From Massospora cicadina (Eukaryota; Entomophthoromycota; Entomophthoromycetes; Entomophthorales; Entomophthoraceae): 64,000 nt of DNA. Each line of letters begins with the position of its first letter. Within the stretch, counting starts at the first letter, position 1. A model generated the notes under the pieces. The model searched no databases and was not told the origin of the DNA. It saw only the letters and a program-made list of their open reading frames with translations. The position numbers and the translations under genes are program-made. Shown one piece after another: positions 45,545 to 57,879 of the stretch. The DNA lies in NCBI GenBank assembly GCA_022478985.1, contig JAKSZP010013317.1:62001-126000 (forward strand), in the 5' to 3' direction.

Positions 45545-46453
45545 TGTAAGTCCTGTAGTCCAGACCATGCACCTGGATAGGGAGCAATACCCCTTCCGGA
45601 AAAAAGGGTCCCTAAGGCCCAATTGGACCCCAGTTACATTAAGTGACTTAGCACGTGGTAGAAGAGCGCTGTGTGAGCGCTCTCCCCCCAAGGATAACCC
45701 ATTCCCTCCTCTTCCCCCTCCTCAACCCTGGTAAATTTGAAAGAGCAGGTTGTCAGAGAGCTCATGCACGCTAGAGGTCATGGGCAGGCCCCTGGGACCT
45801 CCCACTTCCCAGGAAAATTATGCCAATATTGGAGGAAATTACCTGCTTTAACCTCAGGCCCCAGTCTGGAAATTCCGGCCTGGGGTAACTGGTCAGACTG
45901 ACTAGTGCCAAAAACCAAATAGGGGCACAATTTGGATCCTTAAACCAGGAATCGAATGACTCATACCAGTTGCCTCGACTCTCCAAGATGGATCCAGGAA
46001 GCTCAGATCAAGAAAATAGCCTAATTGCGAGGTTGGACCAGGTCTCAAATATCTCAGGTCAGCTGCCACAGCCCCCAAGACAAATCTAGGAATTCTGAAT
46101 CATATGAGCATTGCAAGCCAGATGGCCAGGGTCAAAATCAGCACAATCAACCTCGCTTAGGCACAAATATGTGAAAAAAGGTATATAATTTTTTGATTTT
46201 TGCCAGGACTTCAATCATACCACCACCCCCTCCCCACCAACCAACCAGATCCCATCATTGACCCCAAATGGCCAATCTCATAACACCTCCACCATGCAAT
46301 CTTCCTGATACTTAAAACAACTGCCCTGCTCAGGGGCTGTTGTCAGTTCATTCTCTCATCTTCTCACGCTTTGCACTCAATAAACCACATATATCCCACT
46401 CAGCTTGCTGCAACCTCCATCCACCTTATTTTCTTAATTAAAAATTCTGCCAA
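45545..46453 (+). repeat. G4 LTR, second
   Basis: Begins TGTAAGTCCTG and pairs with 38617-39531. The chromodomain and an intervening tail end just before it, as expected for a 3' LTR, yet gag sequence follows it, as expected for a 5' LTR. Confidence 0.8.
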
Positions 46454-47193
46454 TTGATTCAGTGAAGCACACTGCCACCCAAATCCTTATTCCGATTTTT
46501 GCTGACTGGATTTTCCAGTTGATTGACCCCAACTCATGGCAACAGATCACAAATATCATAAACCAGATTGCCCCCAATGACAAACCCATTTCCTCATTCA
46601 TTATCGCGCATCTGTTTAATGTGAACCCTCCTATCCATTCCACTTCTGGATTTCCCAAAGCTGCTCCACTGTTGGAGCAGCACCAGGGCACCTCTGCACT
46701 GGCACCTGCTGAGGTGGGACCCCATACTAGTCCTTCTGCTGATGGTACAGGCTGACTGTGGGGCCTGGAGCACCTCATTCAGGGGGAGCTTGGCCCCAAC
46801 GCTCCCCACGGTTTCCATCTCCATTTACTCCCACCCCTGATCGCATGGTGGCCCTTGTGCCACCATTCGTTGGCATGTAAGCTCACTCATTTAAACCCAA
46901 GGCCAGCAACCGCAAACCCTGGAGGAGTTGTCATCTTTCCTGCCTCTCCCGCCCTTGGGGTTGCCCCCACAAGACTCGCAGTTGCCCCCATTTTAACCAT
47001 TTGGTTTGCCTTGGGGCCTTTGGTGTGGTACTGAACTTTTTCTTCCCACACGTTTCCAATAGAACACCACTTATTCAAGTCGCTCAGACCGCTGTGCCAA
47101 TGACATTCTGGGCTCTCCGCTGGGTGCTCACGCACCCTGATTGGGAGACCAGTCAAATTCTTATCAGCTGAATCCATGACACAGTGAGTTAAT
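46454..47193 (+). pseudogene. Second G4 gag start (tandem copy, truncated)
   Basis: Parallels 39532-40260 closely, including MVNPP-type segment FNVNPPIHSTSGFPKAAPLL and TSALAPAEVGPHTSPSADG. Similarity stops sharply near 47193 (after GAATCCATGACACAGTGAG). No downstream pol or third LTR. Confidence 0.8.
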
Positions 47194-49920
47194 AGACCAT
47201 CAATGTAAGGAGAGTGCCTATAACTCTCCTGTTCACAGAGTGGTAGTGCATGGTGCACAGGGCCAACGCCAATTAACTAGTCGTTAGTAATAAAGTTACT
47301 AGAGCCCCGCAGAAGTTTCTAGGCCTGCACCAATGTAGGGTGATATAGCTATCAGTAGAGTGAAAAACCAAAATAGAACCAAGCGGTGCTCATAGTGGGA
47401 GTGTATAGGCGACCCAGGTTGGATTGAACCATGGCGGCCCAATGGTGCACAGGCGGAGAGATTTACAGTTTTCACAATTAAATGGTTAACTTTGCGAGAG
47501 ACCTCCTCAAAGAGGTCTGCGCACAGGTTCATCCACGTTACCATATATAAAAAATTGCATTAGTAAAGGGTTTTATTTATGAGGGAAGTCGACCAATGAG
47601 AAAGATTGATCACAAGAAAACATTTAAATTTTTTGGTGGAACATTAAATTGATGGAAGTGGGTCTAAGCTGAGGTGCACTGATAAGCGTAGCTTCCATTG
47701 GGAAGAAAACTATACTTGGTAATTGACTGAACTTGGGTTATTGATTGTAGGAAAGGCTGACCTGAACTTGAATTTTCAAAAACCAAATGAGTTCTGAGAC
47801 CCTAATTATTGAGAAACTGAAGTGAACCATTTTCATTATTCACAAAGATAGTTTGCTTTAACGCCCCTGCTGTTATACAGGGCCAACTTCTCTTGCATCC
47901 ATAGGACCAACCTGGGTATACCTCGCTCTAACCCAGCGTTTATATAAGGTATGCTTGAGGTCAGGGGGGCCTGCCAACTTCACCTTCTTGGCCTCCTGAC
48001 ATTCAGCTTTTTCCTAACGTTTGTCCCCATTAAGATGTCATCTTTAATCCATGACAATCAAAGCCTTAATAAGCTTGATTAGGAAAAGAGATAGGCGAGA
48101 AATGGTAATTTAATCAAAAAATTCCTTGAGGTATTTATAGGACCTTGAGGCTAGAATTGGGATCAGGAAGGGGAGATTCAGGATAGAAAATTGTCAGCTC
48201 TGATTGACGATGGTGAGTTTAGTATAAATAAAGATTTTATGCAATGGAAGTGGGACCATCCTCAGCATAATTTGCCAGTGTTACCAAAAGGGTAGTTGAT
48301 TGGGGTGTGAGCGCCTAGATGGGATTCCACCATGAACCAATAAGTTTTGATATCCCTGGCATTAGTTGTTAGTGTCAAATTATTATTTATTTATATATAT
48401 TGGGGCCAATCCCAAATACTATGGATCAGGCTCAACCCAACTTAATGGGGAGCCCAATCTGACATTTGCCTATAGTCAAATCAGGACCCCTAGTTTGGGC
48501 TTCCCCCAATAAAGGGAAATCCTGAAAGGGAGTTCCAGAGTTTTATTCTTACCTGGGATTATGTTGGAGGAAGCAGAGTTTTAAAATTATAATTCTAGTC
48601 CGCCATTTCTTTTTACAAGCTCTACATCATCCGCCATGTTTTCAGCATGAACTGTGAGGTTCTAGAGCCCCATTTAAGGAGACTATTAGCATTGTGAACC
48701 GGTTATTTGCAAAAATACAATTAATTTGACCACTATCAGGTCTCACCAATTGAGGGCCGTATGGCAATGGTAAAATTTTTATGTGTAGGGGGCCCAAGGC
48801 CATGGTTCAAGAGGCACTCAAAGAGTTTTGTTGGGGCCTCAAAAGTGATGGCTCATTATTAGAGATAATTTACTATATGAGTAATATCATTAGCCTCATT
48901 TAAGTCATAATTATAATTGTGTAATTATATACAGGGTTTGCAAGCATGACAGAGAGAGATATGTTCAGCAAAGTCATTTAATTTGTTACCTCAGATAGCA
49001 ATTGGGTGTCAGGCAAACAGCATGTAAGAATTAGACTGACCTGCCAGCCTAGGTGCCAGAGCACTTGAATGTCAAACCAGAATGCCAAAGGCACTGCTGC
49101 AAGTATGATGGATATGTAACTGGAAAGAAATTTTCCCAAAAATATGCCGGTGAGCCAGAATCTCATACAGGCACATAATAAAATACCAGACGAGTACAGC
49201 CATTGACCCTGAGGGGAGTGTGAGGGTCAGCGGAAAAGGTGGTTTATTTTTCAACACAAAAACTAATTTTTGGAGAGGTTTTTAATGGGAAATTTAGGAA
49301 AGAAAAATTGACCAACAAGTTTCTCAGTGCAATGTGACTGATTAAATAGTGATCAATTGGAGGGGAAACAAGCTGGGATTGGGTCCCTTAAGTTCAACCT
49401 AACCAGTAAATTATTTGAGAATGGGTACAGATAAGTTAACTGGGAACTGACATAAAAGAATTTGGCAGCAGGCCGAGTCACTGTCAGTTCAACCTCAAAT
49501 GCCTGAACCAAGACTCGACTGCATTTCTGGCCAGTTAGTGCAACAGCATCTAGCCTGACAAGCAACAGGAATCTTCCAAGGCCACCCCATGTAGGGGCGG
49601 TCCCATCTGGCTGAGAACAGGCTCAGGATGCCCACCCACCCATGCCCAGTTTCTGTGCCATTCATTTGGTTAAAAGTGTTGTGTTGACTGCAACACCCAA
49701 TTGACTGAAAGAGAGCTTCAAACTATTGCTGATAATGTTTGATGCTGCTACTTGCGCATTGGGGATCATACCCGATGATTTTGGGAGGGGTTTAATTTTA
49801 ATGATCAAGGTGTTGACCAAGTCAAAACTGTTGGTGATTCTGGCTGATGAGTCAAACTCTATTCCTTTTTGATTATGTGGATCCTGATTGTCAGGCTCAC
49901 TTCCACTTGTTTTGGACTGA
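47194..49920. other. Degenerate AT-rich debris, probably another gypsy LTR and gag (+)
   Basis: A sequence GCGGTGCTCATAGTGGGA at 47383 resembles the primer-binding sites after the other LTRs, so 47194-47382 may be an LTR end. Near 49050-49100 a plus-strand stretch resembles the CCHC-bearing part of G6 gag at 26170-26240 (shared pattern AGCACxxxAATGxCAxxCCAGAAATGCCA). No frame can be followed over any distance. Confidence 0.35.
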
Positions 49921-49936
49921 TTGACTTAATTTAAGC

Positions 49937-50188
49937 AATTTCAGTGCAAATTTCCCCGATCAGGAATACCAGTTCTGGAGTGAAAAATGTGGGCACTGGG
50001 GGAGGGGCCTGAAGAGGGAGGGCTGTTACCCAGCGCTTGTCTACCACGTGGGCAAGATCGCCCTGGGTGACAAGAGGGACCGCCACCCTCTTCAGAGCCT
50101 TTTTGTTTGGAAATGGGAAGAGGGCCCAGTTGACACACAGAGGACGTTCCCCTGGACTTACACTGGGGATCTAAATAAAACCGCTATA
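49937..50188 (+). pseudogene. Unidentified coding-like patch
   Basis: An 80-codon stretch without stops, richer in G and C than its surroundings: NFPDQEYQFWSEKCGHWGRG, YPALVYHVGKIALGDKRDRH and PLQSLFVWKWEEGPVDTQRT, then FPWTYTGDLNKT, ending at TAA near 50188. AATAAA overlaps its last codons. Codons look protein-like (many Trp, Tyr, charged residues). I do not recognise the family. It may be an exon or retrocopy remnant of a host gene, or part of another mobile element. Confidence 0.35.
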
Positions 50189-50432
50189 CAAAGGTTTTAA
50201 CCATCTCATACTTTCTAAAACAGATGTTAAGGACTCTGTTTTCTGATTAGTCATCTGCTCAGATCTACCAAACTCTTTGATCAGCAGTTATTTAGCGTTG
50301 AAGTAGGTTATGCCACAACTATTGTTTAGGTTTGTTTTACTCCTGTCTTTCAGGGTCCAGCAAGTCCATAATTATTTCTACATTAGTGTTATCAGATGTT
50401 TTAACAAGTTCTCTAAAAGAGACTAGTAAAAT

Positions 50433-51550
50433 TGTGTACATTCACCTTGTCAGAAAATTGCTTTTCCAAACAGTGAGCTCCGCTAATGTGCCAGACCAAC
50501 TAGTATGAAGACTAGCTGGTTCTTTGCTGTTTCGCCTTCATAGGTATACCAATCCCTACAAGTCTACGTCCAATCCACCAACCCAGCAGACCAATGACTT
50601 CTGCTAAGCCCCATGTTCTCTCTTGGGTGTGCCCCGGTGAGTCCTTCCCTCATCCTGGGCAGCTGAGGCACTCCCACGCTGCACCATCCTCATGGCTGAC
50701 GGCCAACAGCACATCATTGTTGGTAGCCGGTTTTCCAGGTTCCCGTTGGTTCCTTGTAGGGCTGAGGTATGGGAGCTGATAGCGTTGGCCACTCCAGACG
50801 CATCACCCTACTCCTATTTCAGGGATCTCCAGTCCAAAATCTGCTTAATCTACTGATGAACTACTAACAACTAGTAAAAGATGGGCAAAAGAGAGGACTT
50901 TATTTGGAGGAAAGGACAACTATTTATACTCTAGGCTACTGCGCCTATAGAAACCCTCAGCTATCCGAGCTGGAACTTCAACAAATTGCAGTCATCTGTG
51001 GTAGCAATTACCTCCTATTCCACTCATTCCTATCATCAAATATTAGGTTGACTCATCCTTGGCATGAGTCGTTGGTCAGTTGTATATAAATCACTATTAT
51101 TATAAATTCTTTAAGAAACCTCAGCACAAGTTGTAAGTACTCCAATTTGAATCAGAAGATTCATAGTTGGATGATTGATAACAAATGCGTCAGTTTTCCA
51201 CAAAAATCCCACAATCAGCATCACATGGCGGTTGGCATTGAGATAAGACATCTTTAAACTCAGATTCGAGGCAGTGAATTCAATGTTAGATGGTTGATAA
51301 TGAATACATCGGTTTTTGCTGTAAAATTTGCACAATCACCCACAATTTGCAGTCAGCGTCAAACTAGGAATCTGCCAAACCCAAATGATTAGTATTGATA
51401 GGTAAACATCCTCAGCATTAGTCACTGGTGTTGACCTTTATATAACATTGAAATAGTATTGAACTAGGCGATTAGCCAGCAATCCCCCTGACATTCTGAT
51501 ACCCCTATTCGTAATAATTGGGTGGAATCTATCTGGTTGATTTTCTGACA
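50433..51550. repeat. LTR-like block, homologue of the solo LTR at 30081-31273
   Basis: Shares many segments with 30081-31273, for example GGGATCTCCAGTC followed by ACTAACAACTA, and the end GGTTGATTTTCTGACA against GGTTGACGTTCCTACA. The left end is approximate and no TSD was identified. It contains a degenerate tandem repeat at about 51165-51405. Non-coding. Confidence 0.6.
51165..51405. repeat. Two imperfect copies of an about 120-bp unit
   Basis: Unit 1 includes GATGATTGATAACAAATGCG, TTTTCCACAAAAATCCCACA and AATCAGCATCACA. Unit 2 includes GATGGTTGATAATGAATACA, TTTTTGCTGTAAAATTTGCA and TTGCAGTCAGCGTCA. It lies within the LTR-like block. Confidence 0.55.
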
Positions 51551-52072
51551 TAACTGTTTATCAATCATTGGTTAATTATTAGGGTTGACTTAGCATGAGA
51601 GGTTCATAATTGTAGGGATAAGAGCATGCATTACTCCTAAAATATTTTCCAGTTGATAAAAACAAAAAGAGGGAGTAATCCGCCCAAGAGATTCCAGAAT
51701 GTACATTGGGAGGATGCCATAGGAGTGTGATCTTTAATAGCAAAATACGCTGTCCCACAGTACAGGAGTCTTGCAGATAATGGAGCCAGAATGCTCCGCT
51801 GGGGATGTCATTAGAGTATCTAAAGGAGAGAAACCTCTATGTCCAGGAACAGAGGTAAGAAAGGTGGGTATCTTATGTGTAACCAGTGCCTCATCATCCT
51901 CCCCCTTGGGTTCCATCAGAATGATCTTCCAATTATCAAGTAATATATACATTGGTGTATCACTGGATCCATCTTGGAGACATTTACACAAGGCATTTTG
52001 ATTCTCAGTTTTGAACTGATCACGCATATTGGAATTATATTGGCGTTCCGCCAGTAACAGGTTTTTCATATG
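51551..52072 (-). pseudogene. Unassigned minus-strand gag-like ORF, split by G5
   Basis: The minus strand is open from inside the G5 LTR down to 51734, with LLAERQYNSNMRDQFKTENQ, LDNWKIILMEPKGEDDEALV and THKIPTFLTSVPGHRGFSPL. Only the part left of 52073 belongs together, because the start lies in inserted LTR sequence. Upstream the reading probably continues at 59413 (DIDRRIRSNTDLYQTINNLH). Family not recognised; gag-like by its polar, coiled appearance. Confidence 0.35.
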
Positions 52073-52077
52073 CTCAA
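52073..52077. repeat. 5-bp TSD of G5, left
   Basis: CTCAA, repeated at 59408-59412. Confidence 0.6.
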
Positions 52078-52548
52078 TGTTGGAATTCAAGACAATGAGC
52101 AAGTCAATATTCATACTCCCAAATCGAGCCTCTATAAGTTGACTCTCAAGCCCTCATGATCAAAATCTGTCTTTAAGGCACTGATGAGAATTTTTATCAA
52201 GAAGCATTACGCATATGTGAATTAATGAAAATGCCTTATGGAAGTTCTCTTTGCTTCCCAACCTTGAGAGGCGCAATCCCCATCAATGTGGTCAAAAGGC
52301 TTATGCAGAACAATGAGGGCATCAACCAGGCATTCAATACGGAAGTCTGTGAAAGATCCCAATTTATATGTGCCATGGAGGGCTCCTAAGCATAACATCC
52401 CAGCAAAACCTATAGAAGTTTATACTTTTAAACTCAATAAAGTAGTTTATTACGCCCCATCTGAGTCTTCATTGATCTCTCCACTAGTTTGGAGCTTCAG
52501 GCCCATTATTAAACTTTGGCTACAGTCAAGAGAATTGTTATGCTGAGA
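52078..52548 (+). repeat. G5 5' LTR
   Basis: Starts TGTTGGAATTCAAGACAATG and ends CTGAGA. It matches 58941-59407 in blocks such as TGTTGGAATT, GCAGAACAATGAGG and GCCATGGAGG. Confidence 0.75.
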
Positions 52549-52551
52549 TAA

Positions 52552-52571
52552 GTGGTGCTCACTACAGTGGG
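52552..52571 (+). promoter_or_regulatory. G5 primer-binding site
   Basis: GTGGTGCTCACTACAGTGGG three bases after the LTR; same site type as in G2. Confidence 0.55.
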
Positions 52572-53960
52572 CTCTAAGCTGTCCAAGTGAAAACATCTAT
52601 CCCAAAAAATGGAGAATAATATCAATTGATAAACCCAAACTACTGATCAGTCAAGAAGCGTAACTTGTTTAATGAACACCCCTTTGTATGTCAGACATTT
52701 GCCTCACAGCTAAATAAGAAGAATGTTTTAGGTCAAGTTTAATCAAAAAAGGGAAATTTCAGTAGTTTTCAATTATCTGAGGATTTTAAGAGTGATTCCC
52801 ACAACAATAAAAACAATGCTATTGGAGAAATTGGCCAAAAGTCCCTGGCTGACTCTCCATGAAACCCCATTAATCAGGGAAATATGAGTTCAAAACCCGC
52901 ACGAGCACTTTCTGTAAAAACAATTGATCAGATTTTGCTGATTGCATGACGGACTTTTTAAAATCCAGTGGGAGGTACTCCCCCCACTGGCACCAAGTCC
53001 TTCACCACACCTGCGTGGGGGCCACCCCTCTTATAGGCGTGGCAGTGGGCCCCCAAGGTGAGAATATTTTCTCAAATGGTGATTGGTTGGAGTACATCAA
53101 GACCTTGCCGCATGGGTATACTTTGCCCCAAAACCCCAATGACAATTTTCCCAAAATTAGCTAACTCTCTCCATGATCTCATAGGGGAGTATCACATATT
53201 ACTTAACTTGGAAAGCACTGAAGCTATTCCAAACCTATCCCCAAATCCTTCCAACCTTCAAAAATAGTATAAAATTTTTTTTTGTTAAGAGTTGGAAGGG
53301 GATTACTTTTTTTGCTTAACCCTCGCGCTTCTAATAGATTATTAAAACCCAATTTTATTATAGATGTATTTTATTTTTATCATAAAATCTTTGTGGGATT
53401 TAGCGGCATTAGCACCAGTGAGCACCTAAATAGCTGGATTCCTACATCTATGAATTACCTCCCCTACAGCCTGAAAGCCTAGAGTTTTGGGCCAATTTCA
53501 AATTTACCCTACCATCCGTAGGCCACTATCAATATCAACTCCAATATATGAACCTCAACGAGATTATTTAACGACTATTGAATGGCATCTACTCTGAGGG
53601 AGGCTGCTCCAATTACTTTTGCGCCTCTATGGTGCCTTCCATAATGTGCAATTTATATACCTCAGCCCTACTACCCTTGGGAGGATTGCTTTGTGTAATA
53701 AACTCTATCTCTAAAGCTTCATCCATCCATCCATACACCACCTTCTATAAATAGTTGAGCTGTATCACCCTGAAGTATCACAGCAACTAGTGGTTACTTA
53801 AACCCACACTCAAATATTGTCATTTTCTATAATGTGGCCTCCTCCTTTTTTCACATATTTTGGGAAGCCATTGTTGATACCATCAATTAATCAACAAGGC
53901 TTTGTTAAAATTTCAGTGTTAGATATTGGAATTTCAGGTTACCTTGAGGACCAACCTTTT
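52572..53960 (+). other. G5 long leader, no recognised gene
   Basis: AT-rich sequence between PBS and gag. It includes an open stretch at 52946-53164 (MTDFLKSSGRYSPHWHQVLH, then GVAVGPQGENIFSNGDWLEY) embedded in a GC-rich patch at 52965-53060. This patch is unlike the surrounding leader and may be a fragment of another element. No motif identified. Confidence 0.3.
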
Positions 53961-53966
53961 TAAAAT

Positions 53967-55000
53967 GTGCATCACCTTGAGGCCGGCTGGAACCAACACC
54001 TCAACGGGATTGAAGACATTATGCAGACCCTCCAGCAGCACTATCAAGAGTTAGCCTCTTGTAATATTGCCTCTGGAAGTGAAAAGCTTAAAGGGAACGT
54101 GGGACCAGAAGGGCCTGAAGGTCCCCGTAGGCCACAAGTACCTTCCAGTCCTGAAGTGCCTATTCATGAAATCTAATTACTCCTGTAAACAAGACGTTCT
54201 AAAGGCTCTCACTTCCTTACAGAATCAAATATGCAAGGTGGCTCAAGGGTACAAGCTTTGATTAGACGGGTGCCTCATGGCCCCAGAGACTTGATTGATG
54301 CCTTTTAGGACAAGATGAATAATTTCAGTGCATTTGCCAAGCTCGCCAATAGCCGCATCACCCAACTTTAACAGAACTTTCATGTGTTTAAAACCTAAAT
54401 TAGGTAATTTTGAGATCCAGCTGCTCCTATAACATTCTGAGATTCAAGCGCTGAAGGAGCAAGTTGTCCATTAAGCCTCCATTACGTCTCTAAATTGAGA
54501 TTGGGATGAAATCTAGGAGAACTTGGAAGGATTAAGATGATTATTTTTCTATCAACAGTCCCCTTGCAACTATGCAGAAACTGAGATTTCTGAGCCTGCA
54601 CCAGTTCCTGGCACTAATACTCTTTCCACCATTCTTGTGACTAACTTTAAACCTAGTTTTAAAGATCTATTCACCTTAGGGCAAGAAAATATTGCTTCTT
54701 CCTGTATGCCTACAAAAGCTCGATGAAAGAAGCTACTGACTGGCAGAAGGTGACTCACACTTACTCTGCATGAATTCCATCACCTGAGATATTATGACTC
54801 CCATATAAAGGAATGCCACATCTGGGAACAAACTATATCACCCTAATCCAGGAATTTAGAAGCAACAAAACTTTGGCAATCAGAAGCAGGCGTTCATGGG
54901 CATTTATTTGAACAGGAGAAAGTTTTTGTGGAGTTCACTAGCCAATTTTATGACCAAAAACAACTTTTTTAACCATTAATTGTATCACCTTGGACAACGC
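53967..55000 (+). pseudogene. G5 gag remnant
   Basis: MHHLEAGWNQHLNGIEDIMQ followed by a Gln-rich helix, LKGNVGPEGPEGPRRPQVPS (Gly/Pro-rich), then broken frames with NFSAFAKLANSRI and VFVEFTSQFYDQ. The order fits a Ty3/gypsy gag but no CCHC is clear. Confidence 0.5.
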
Positions 55001-55499
55001 CATAGCTGTTGTCATCTCCGCATTGGGATCTTATCCTGAGGTTCAAATGCACATGACTGTCCAAAAGAACATCTTCACCTGAATCTAAGAGATTAAGGTA
55101 GCATTTATCGAACTTACTAAGTCTAGTTTGAACTCCAAGTCCACTGCATACATTTCCTCCAGCCATCCTTAGGTCCACATTGTTTGGAACCAGAAGAGTC
55201 CCAGACTTTAATACTCCTACTGCAATGGATTCCATCATAGTGCCAAGTCTTGTTGGAAGAGACTTGCCGAGGAGGCAAGAAAAGGATAGTCAGTTGAAGG
55301 ATGAGGCATTTATTCTGACATCCCTGTACCGCCTTTAGGATTGTTTAGTAACCTCTAATAAGTCTATTGTTGTCCTGTCATAGTATGATGATTTGAAAAC
55401 TGTTAATTATAAAGAGCATGATATTGCTTACTCTTCTCCTGATGAATCTTCTATGATCCCCAATCTCTCAACCCAGTTCAGGAGCTTAGTTACAAGTAG

Positions 55500-55710
55500 C
55501 ACCATTTGAGTTCATAAAACCCCTGTCATGCCATTGTTGACAGTGGTTCCATATGGATGTCATTTTTTTCTAAATTAGTAAGGCGCATCAAAATTGCTCC
55601 TGACTTGCCAAATTACATGTAATACGGCATTGCTGTGCCACAATCTACTAAATCCATTGGTGCCTATTCCTCACTACCCATTTGCTTTGGGAAGCTTTTG
55701 GTATAAACTC
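55500..55710 (+). pseudogene. G5 retropepsin remnant
   Basis: CHAIVDSGSIWMSFFSKLVR contains an intact DSG active site at about 55539-55547, followed by RRIKIAPDLPNYM and, after a stop, IGAYSSLPICFGKLL. Confidence 0.7.
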
Positions 55711-56479
55711 TAGTCATAGCATTAGACAACCTAAGTTATGCCCTCCTCAGGATCAGTTTCTCAGTGACTATTCCATCGTTAAACATCATAATGAAGGGTT
55801 TTTATTCCTTCTTGGACAACTGTTCCCATTGGTTTTTAAAATCTCTGTGACGCCAAGACGGAGATCAAATCTTGGGCTTGCCTGTTGGAGAGCAAAAGGA
55901 GGATTATCTGGAATGATTATCATCTAAGGGGTTCTTGAGTCTGGATACCCCTCCTGAGTTTTTAGTTAGGAGAGTACGCCTATTTATTTTCATAAGACGA
56001 CCACTATACGCCAAAGTCCTAGGTCAATGTCAAAACCTGGTTCATATCATTATTCTCTCAGAACAATTGCTTGACATTTGTTGTATAGTAAACTCATCCG
56101 TCAAGGAGAACCTGACCTGCCCAGGAATTTTAGATTTCACCTATTGTGAATTCATATCTTTGTTCTGGATACCTCACTGACAAGTCTAGGATAATGGGGC
56201 CTGATGCTTCAGCCACATATGTTTGCCTCCTTCCTGTAGAGGCCATCAATGATAACCATAGCTTCTGAAGTCTAATAGATTTTGAGTTTAAATTACACCC
56301 ATTAGTAACCCCAGTCAATACCTCTATTGGGACAGAGCTCACCAGAGAACAACAGAGCCAAGTGAGAGATTGCTGGAAGTGTACTCCAAACTTTTCTCTA
56401 CGTCTAGCTATAATTTTTGAAAAATGAATGGTGTGTTACATCACCTTGAGACTGAGATTCACAACCCATTTGACCCCAA

Positions 56480-57200
56480 CACAACCAAACAGTAAAATAG
56501 ATGAGGCTCAGGTGGCTTTTGAGCTCAAGCAACTAATTAAAGCCAAACTATTTGTGCCATCATGTAGCCCTAGGCTCTCCCCTCCTATTGGTTAAGAAGA
56601 AGGGTGGCAGTCATCATGTAGTGATGGACCATAAAAGATTTAACCCCAAACCAAGAAGGACAGCTATCCCTTGTCCAGATTAAAACTCTATCCACTTTCT
56701 TGCTGGGTCACAATATTTTTCCAATATGGATCTCACTATTGGATATTATCAAACAAAACTAGCCCTGAAGATTAATCCAAATGAGCACTCATAGTCAATG
56801 AGTGGTTATTTTAGCCAAAGAGGATGCACCAAGCCTTTTTGATGCGCCCGCCACCTTCCAACGCGCCTGGAAGGGATCCTAGGGGACTTAAAGCTATCCT
56901 GTGTTTTTGTGTACCTTGATAATATCACTGTCTTCTTGAAAACTTTCAACAGACATGTGAACATCTTCAGAAAGACTTTATTCATATTAGAAAGGCCCTA
57001 TTAAAGCTTTAAACTTTGATGTCACCTTCTTCTACCTGAAATGGAATTCCTTGTACATCAGGTCTTGAAACATGTATTCAACCCATTGAGGATAGATTTG
57101 CCGCCATCAGGAAGATGTTGCGTCCTCTGAGCCTTAGGGATATTCCTGTAATACTGGGCACTATGGGCTATTATATTTAGTTAATCTCTTGTTTATCAAT
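56480..57200 (+). pseudogene. G5 reverse transcriptase remnant
   Basis: Readable blocks: SPLLLVKKKGGSHHVVMDHK then RFNPKPRRTAIP, QYFSNMDLTIGYYQTKLAL (motif A with catalytic Asp), and CVFVYLDNITVFL (YLDD now YLDN) at about 56906-56944. GTMGYYI marks the thumb. Several frameshifts. Confidence 0.8.
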
Positions 57201-57279
57201 TTAACTGAGCTCCTGGTCTACCTCTTACAAAAGAATGTACCTTTTGAGTGGCGGCTTGAACAGAACAGGCTTTTAATGT

Positions 57280-57700
57280 GTTGCAGACCGCTCTTTGTAC
57301 TTAACCTATTTTTGATCATCTAGACTTTAACCAATCCTTTTTGTTATTCACTGACGCTAGTAATGTCACTGTTAGGGCCATCCTAGTTCAGCACAATGAA
57401 GATCAGGTCAATCACCCAGTAGCTTACTTAGTAAGACTTTAAGAAAGACTGAGATGGAATTATAGCATTTATTAGTGCAAGTGCCTGGCTTTTCTTAATG
57501 GCAATCAAGCTTTTATAGCCCTACCTATATGTCACCAATTTCACCGTCATCATTGACTATTACTCACTCTGCTGGTTGCAGAAGAATTAAAGACTATACA
57601 GCTGGTTATCAAAATGGGCTCTAAGGCTACATAAATACAATTTTACTATTGTCCATCATGCAGAAGTGATTCATCAAAATGCAATAGTCCCTTGAGGAAG
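57280..57700 (+). pseudogene. G5 RNase H remnant
   Basis: NQSFLLFTDASNVTVRAILV (FTDAS with catalytic Asp, 57346-57360), then NHPVAYLVRL, and near 57600 SRWALRLHKYNFTIVHH-like codons in the connection region. Broken. Confidence 0.75.
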
Positions 57701-57879
57701 CCAGTATTAGACGCCTTGACCCCCGAAGAAGACCAACTGTAAATTTTTTTGATAGCCAGAGTGGTGGGAGTTAAAAACTAGAGATTCAAGCCAGCTGACA
57801 ATGATACAAAGCACTCAAATTAAAGTGGGAATGCTGTATAAGTAGATTAAAAAGAAATGGCTTCCTTATATCCGCCCTT

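Larger units (their letters stand above)
38617..47193 (+). mobile_element. G4: chromodomain Ty3/gypsy, LTR-internal-LTR-partial internal
   Basis: A plus-strand element with LTRs at 38617-39531 and 45545-46453. The second LTR is followed not by flanking DNA but by a second copy of the gag start (46454-47193), giving a tandem array that lacks its last LTR. The internal region holds gag, RT, RNase H, integrase and a chromodomain, marking it as a chromovirus. A solo LTR splits the integrase. All ORFs are broken. It is richer in G and C than the neighbouring old gypsy debris. Confidence 0.85.

Noticed and set aside
49941..50138. Minus-strand 65-codon frame rich in Pro, Ser and Gly
   Set aside because: Antisense to the more protein-like plus-strand patch 49937-50188; composition explained by the GC-rich opposite strand.
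51734..52114. 126-codon minus-strand ORF as an intact gene
   Set aside because: Its first codons lie in the G5 LTR, which is an insertion, so the start is accidental; only the part left of 52073 can be genuine.
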